Shown in pieces: positions 63,429 to 64,000 of a stretch of 64,000 bases of DNA. The notes under the pieces are model-generated. The model worked only from the letters and a program-made list of their open reading frames with translations, ran no database searches and was not told where the DNA came from. The DNA lies in contig NZ_PJMX01000001.1 in assembly GCF_002846415.1 (NCBI RefSeq), forward strand, positions 5,766,001 to 5,830,000, given 5' to 3'. Position 1 is the stretch's first letter. Each line of letters begins with the position of its first letter. This stretch comes from Streptomyces sp. TLI_146 (GTDB taxonomy: Bacteria > Actinomycetota > Actinomycetes > Streptomycetales > Streptomycetaceae). A program made the position numbers and the translations under genes.

Positions 63429-64000
63429 TTACGCCTCGGGCGCCGCGACCTTGCGGGTGCGCGTGCGGCGGGGCTTGGGCTCGGCCTCGGTCGCCTCGGG
63501 GGCGGCCTCCGCCGTCTTCTTGGCGCGCGTACGACGCGGCTTGGGCTCGGCGGCGACCGACGCGTCGGGCTCGACGGCGACGGCCTTCTTGCGCGTACGC
63601 ACCGGCTTCGTGGCCTCCGCCGCCTTCGCGGCGGCGATCTCCAGCGCGGCCGACTCCGGCGTCAGGAAGCCGACCTCGGCCTCCGCGGCCTTGCGGATGC
63701 GGCGGCGCGGCTTCGCGGGCGCCTCGACGACGGCCTCGACGACGGGAGCGGCGACCTTGCGGGCACGCGTGCGGCGGGGCTTCGGCTCGGCCTCGGCGAC
63801 CGCGACGGGCTCGGCCGGGGCCGGGACGACGGGCGCCTCGGCGACGGCCGCGACGGCCTTGCGGGTCCGGGTGCGGCGCGGCTTGGGCTCCGCCTCCACC
63901 ACGGTCTCCACCACGGCCTCGACGACCGGCGCGGCGACCGGCTCGGCCACGGCCACCGGAGCGGCGACGGCCTCGGCGACCGGGGCCGCCTCCACCGGGG
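63429..64000 (-). CDS. C-terminal tail of a protein continuing beyond the window (Arg/Lys/Ala/Glu-rich repeats)
   Basis: Only the last ~190 residues are inside the window; the frame is open to the edge, so the start is outside. The sequence is low complexity: Ala/Val/Glu/Pro stretches (AVAEPVAAPVVEAVVE) alternate with basic units EPKPRRTRTRK, EPKPRRTRARK and EPKPRRTRAKK, repeated about four to five times. Such tails occur on Streptomyces DEAD-box RNA helicases and on some nucleoid proteins. The neighbourhood favours the helicase, by memory. The basic repeats probably bind RNA or DNA. Confidence 0.6.
   Translation of the reverse strand, partial: PVEAAPVAEAVAAPVAVAEPVAAPVVEAVVETVVEAEPKPRRTRTRKAVAAVAEAPVVPAPAEPVAVAEAEPKPRRTRARKVAAPVVEAVVEAPAKPRRRIRKAAEAEVGFLTPESAALEIAAAKAAEATKPVRTRKKAVAVEPDASVAAEPKPRRTRAKKTAEAAPEATEAEPKPRRTRTRKVAAPEA

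Overview
The window is a stretch of chromosome from a high-GC actinomycete, almost certainly a Streptomyces. The G+C is very high, GTG and TTG starts are frequent, and the genes are densely packed. The gene order (typA, peptide ABC transporters, mshB, fdxA-dapC, dapE, folP, tag, ECF sigma/anti-sigma, HtrA-like protease, tatB, mrp, MgtE-like, corA) is the one I recall for the central Streptomyces chromosome. The same backbone is shared in part with Mycobacterium (typA, mshB, fdxC, dapC, dapE, folP2, tagA, sigE-rseA-htrA-tatB, mrp). No rRNA, tRNA, CRISPR array, prophage or intact insertion sequence was seen.

Layout. 1-2.2 kb: the translational GTPase TypA. 2.6-21.7 kb: three complete five-gene oligopeptide/dipeptide ABC importers. 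Two tandem paralogous operons run rightward (binding protein, permease, permease, ATPase, ATPase) with a GNAT acetyltransferase between them. A third, leftward operon has the order permease, binding lipoprotein, permease, ATPase, ATPase, which is the order of the developmental BldK importer. 22.1-29.3 kb: a membrane protein, an S9 prolyl-oligopeptidase-type peptidase, a small membrane protein, MshB (mycothiol synthesis), a membrane protein and a PG_binding_4 envelope protein. 29.5-33.2 kb: an ABC-2 exporter with a NarL-type two-component pair. 33.2-43.6 kb: SirB1-like protein, GNAT, ferredoxin, DapC, secreted proteins, DapE, LOG-family protein, FolP, DivIVA-domain protein, Tag glycosylase and enoyl-CoA hydratase. 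43.9-50.2 kb: DUF3117, O-methyltransferase, and the ECF sigma / anti-sigma / HtrA-like / TatB envelope-stress block. 50.4-64 kb: Mrp, DUF1003, MgtE-N/CBS protein, lipoprotein, DMT transporter, CorA, Suppressor-of-fused protein, a zinc-ribbon protein, PHP phosphoesterase, MarC, a 50-residue protein, NYN nuclease-like protein, alpha/beta hydrolase, and the Arg/Lys-rich tail of a protein that leaves the window.

Functional themes. Peptide uptake (15 ABC genes plus an intracellular-type S9 peptidase), diaminopimelate synthesis (dapC, dapE), envelope stress (ECF sigma, anti-sigma, HtrA, Tat) and Mg2+ (CorA, MgtE-N/CBS) dominate. Two conserved genes, the ECF sigma factor and the zinc-ribbon protein, are each broken by an apparent loss of one C in a C-run, so sequencing error must be excluded before calling them pseudogenes.

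Non-coding structure is the least ordinary part. All three ABC operons carry a perfect stem-loop directly after the binding-protein gene. The first has a terminator-like hairpin with a T-run in its leader. A family of long palindromes (core cgcgcagttccccgcgcccc and its complement) occupies seven intergenic sites, five of them between convergent genes. REP-like repeats sit in frame inside the anti-sigma gene. At least ten genes have a -10-like hexamer six or seven bases before the start codon, the signature of leaderless mRNAs. A good ECF-type promoter lies ahead of the ECF sigma gene.
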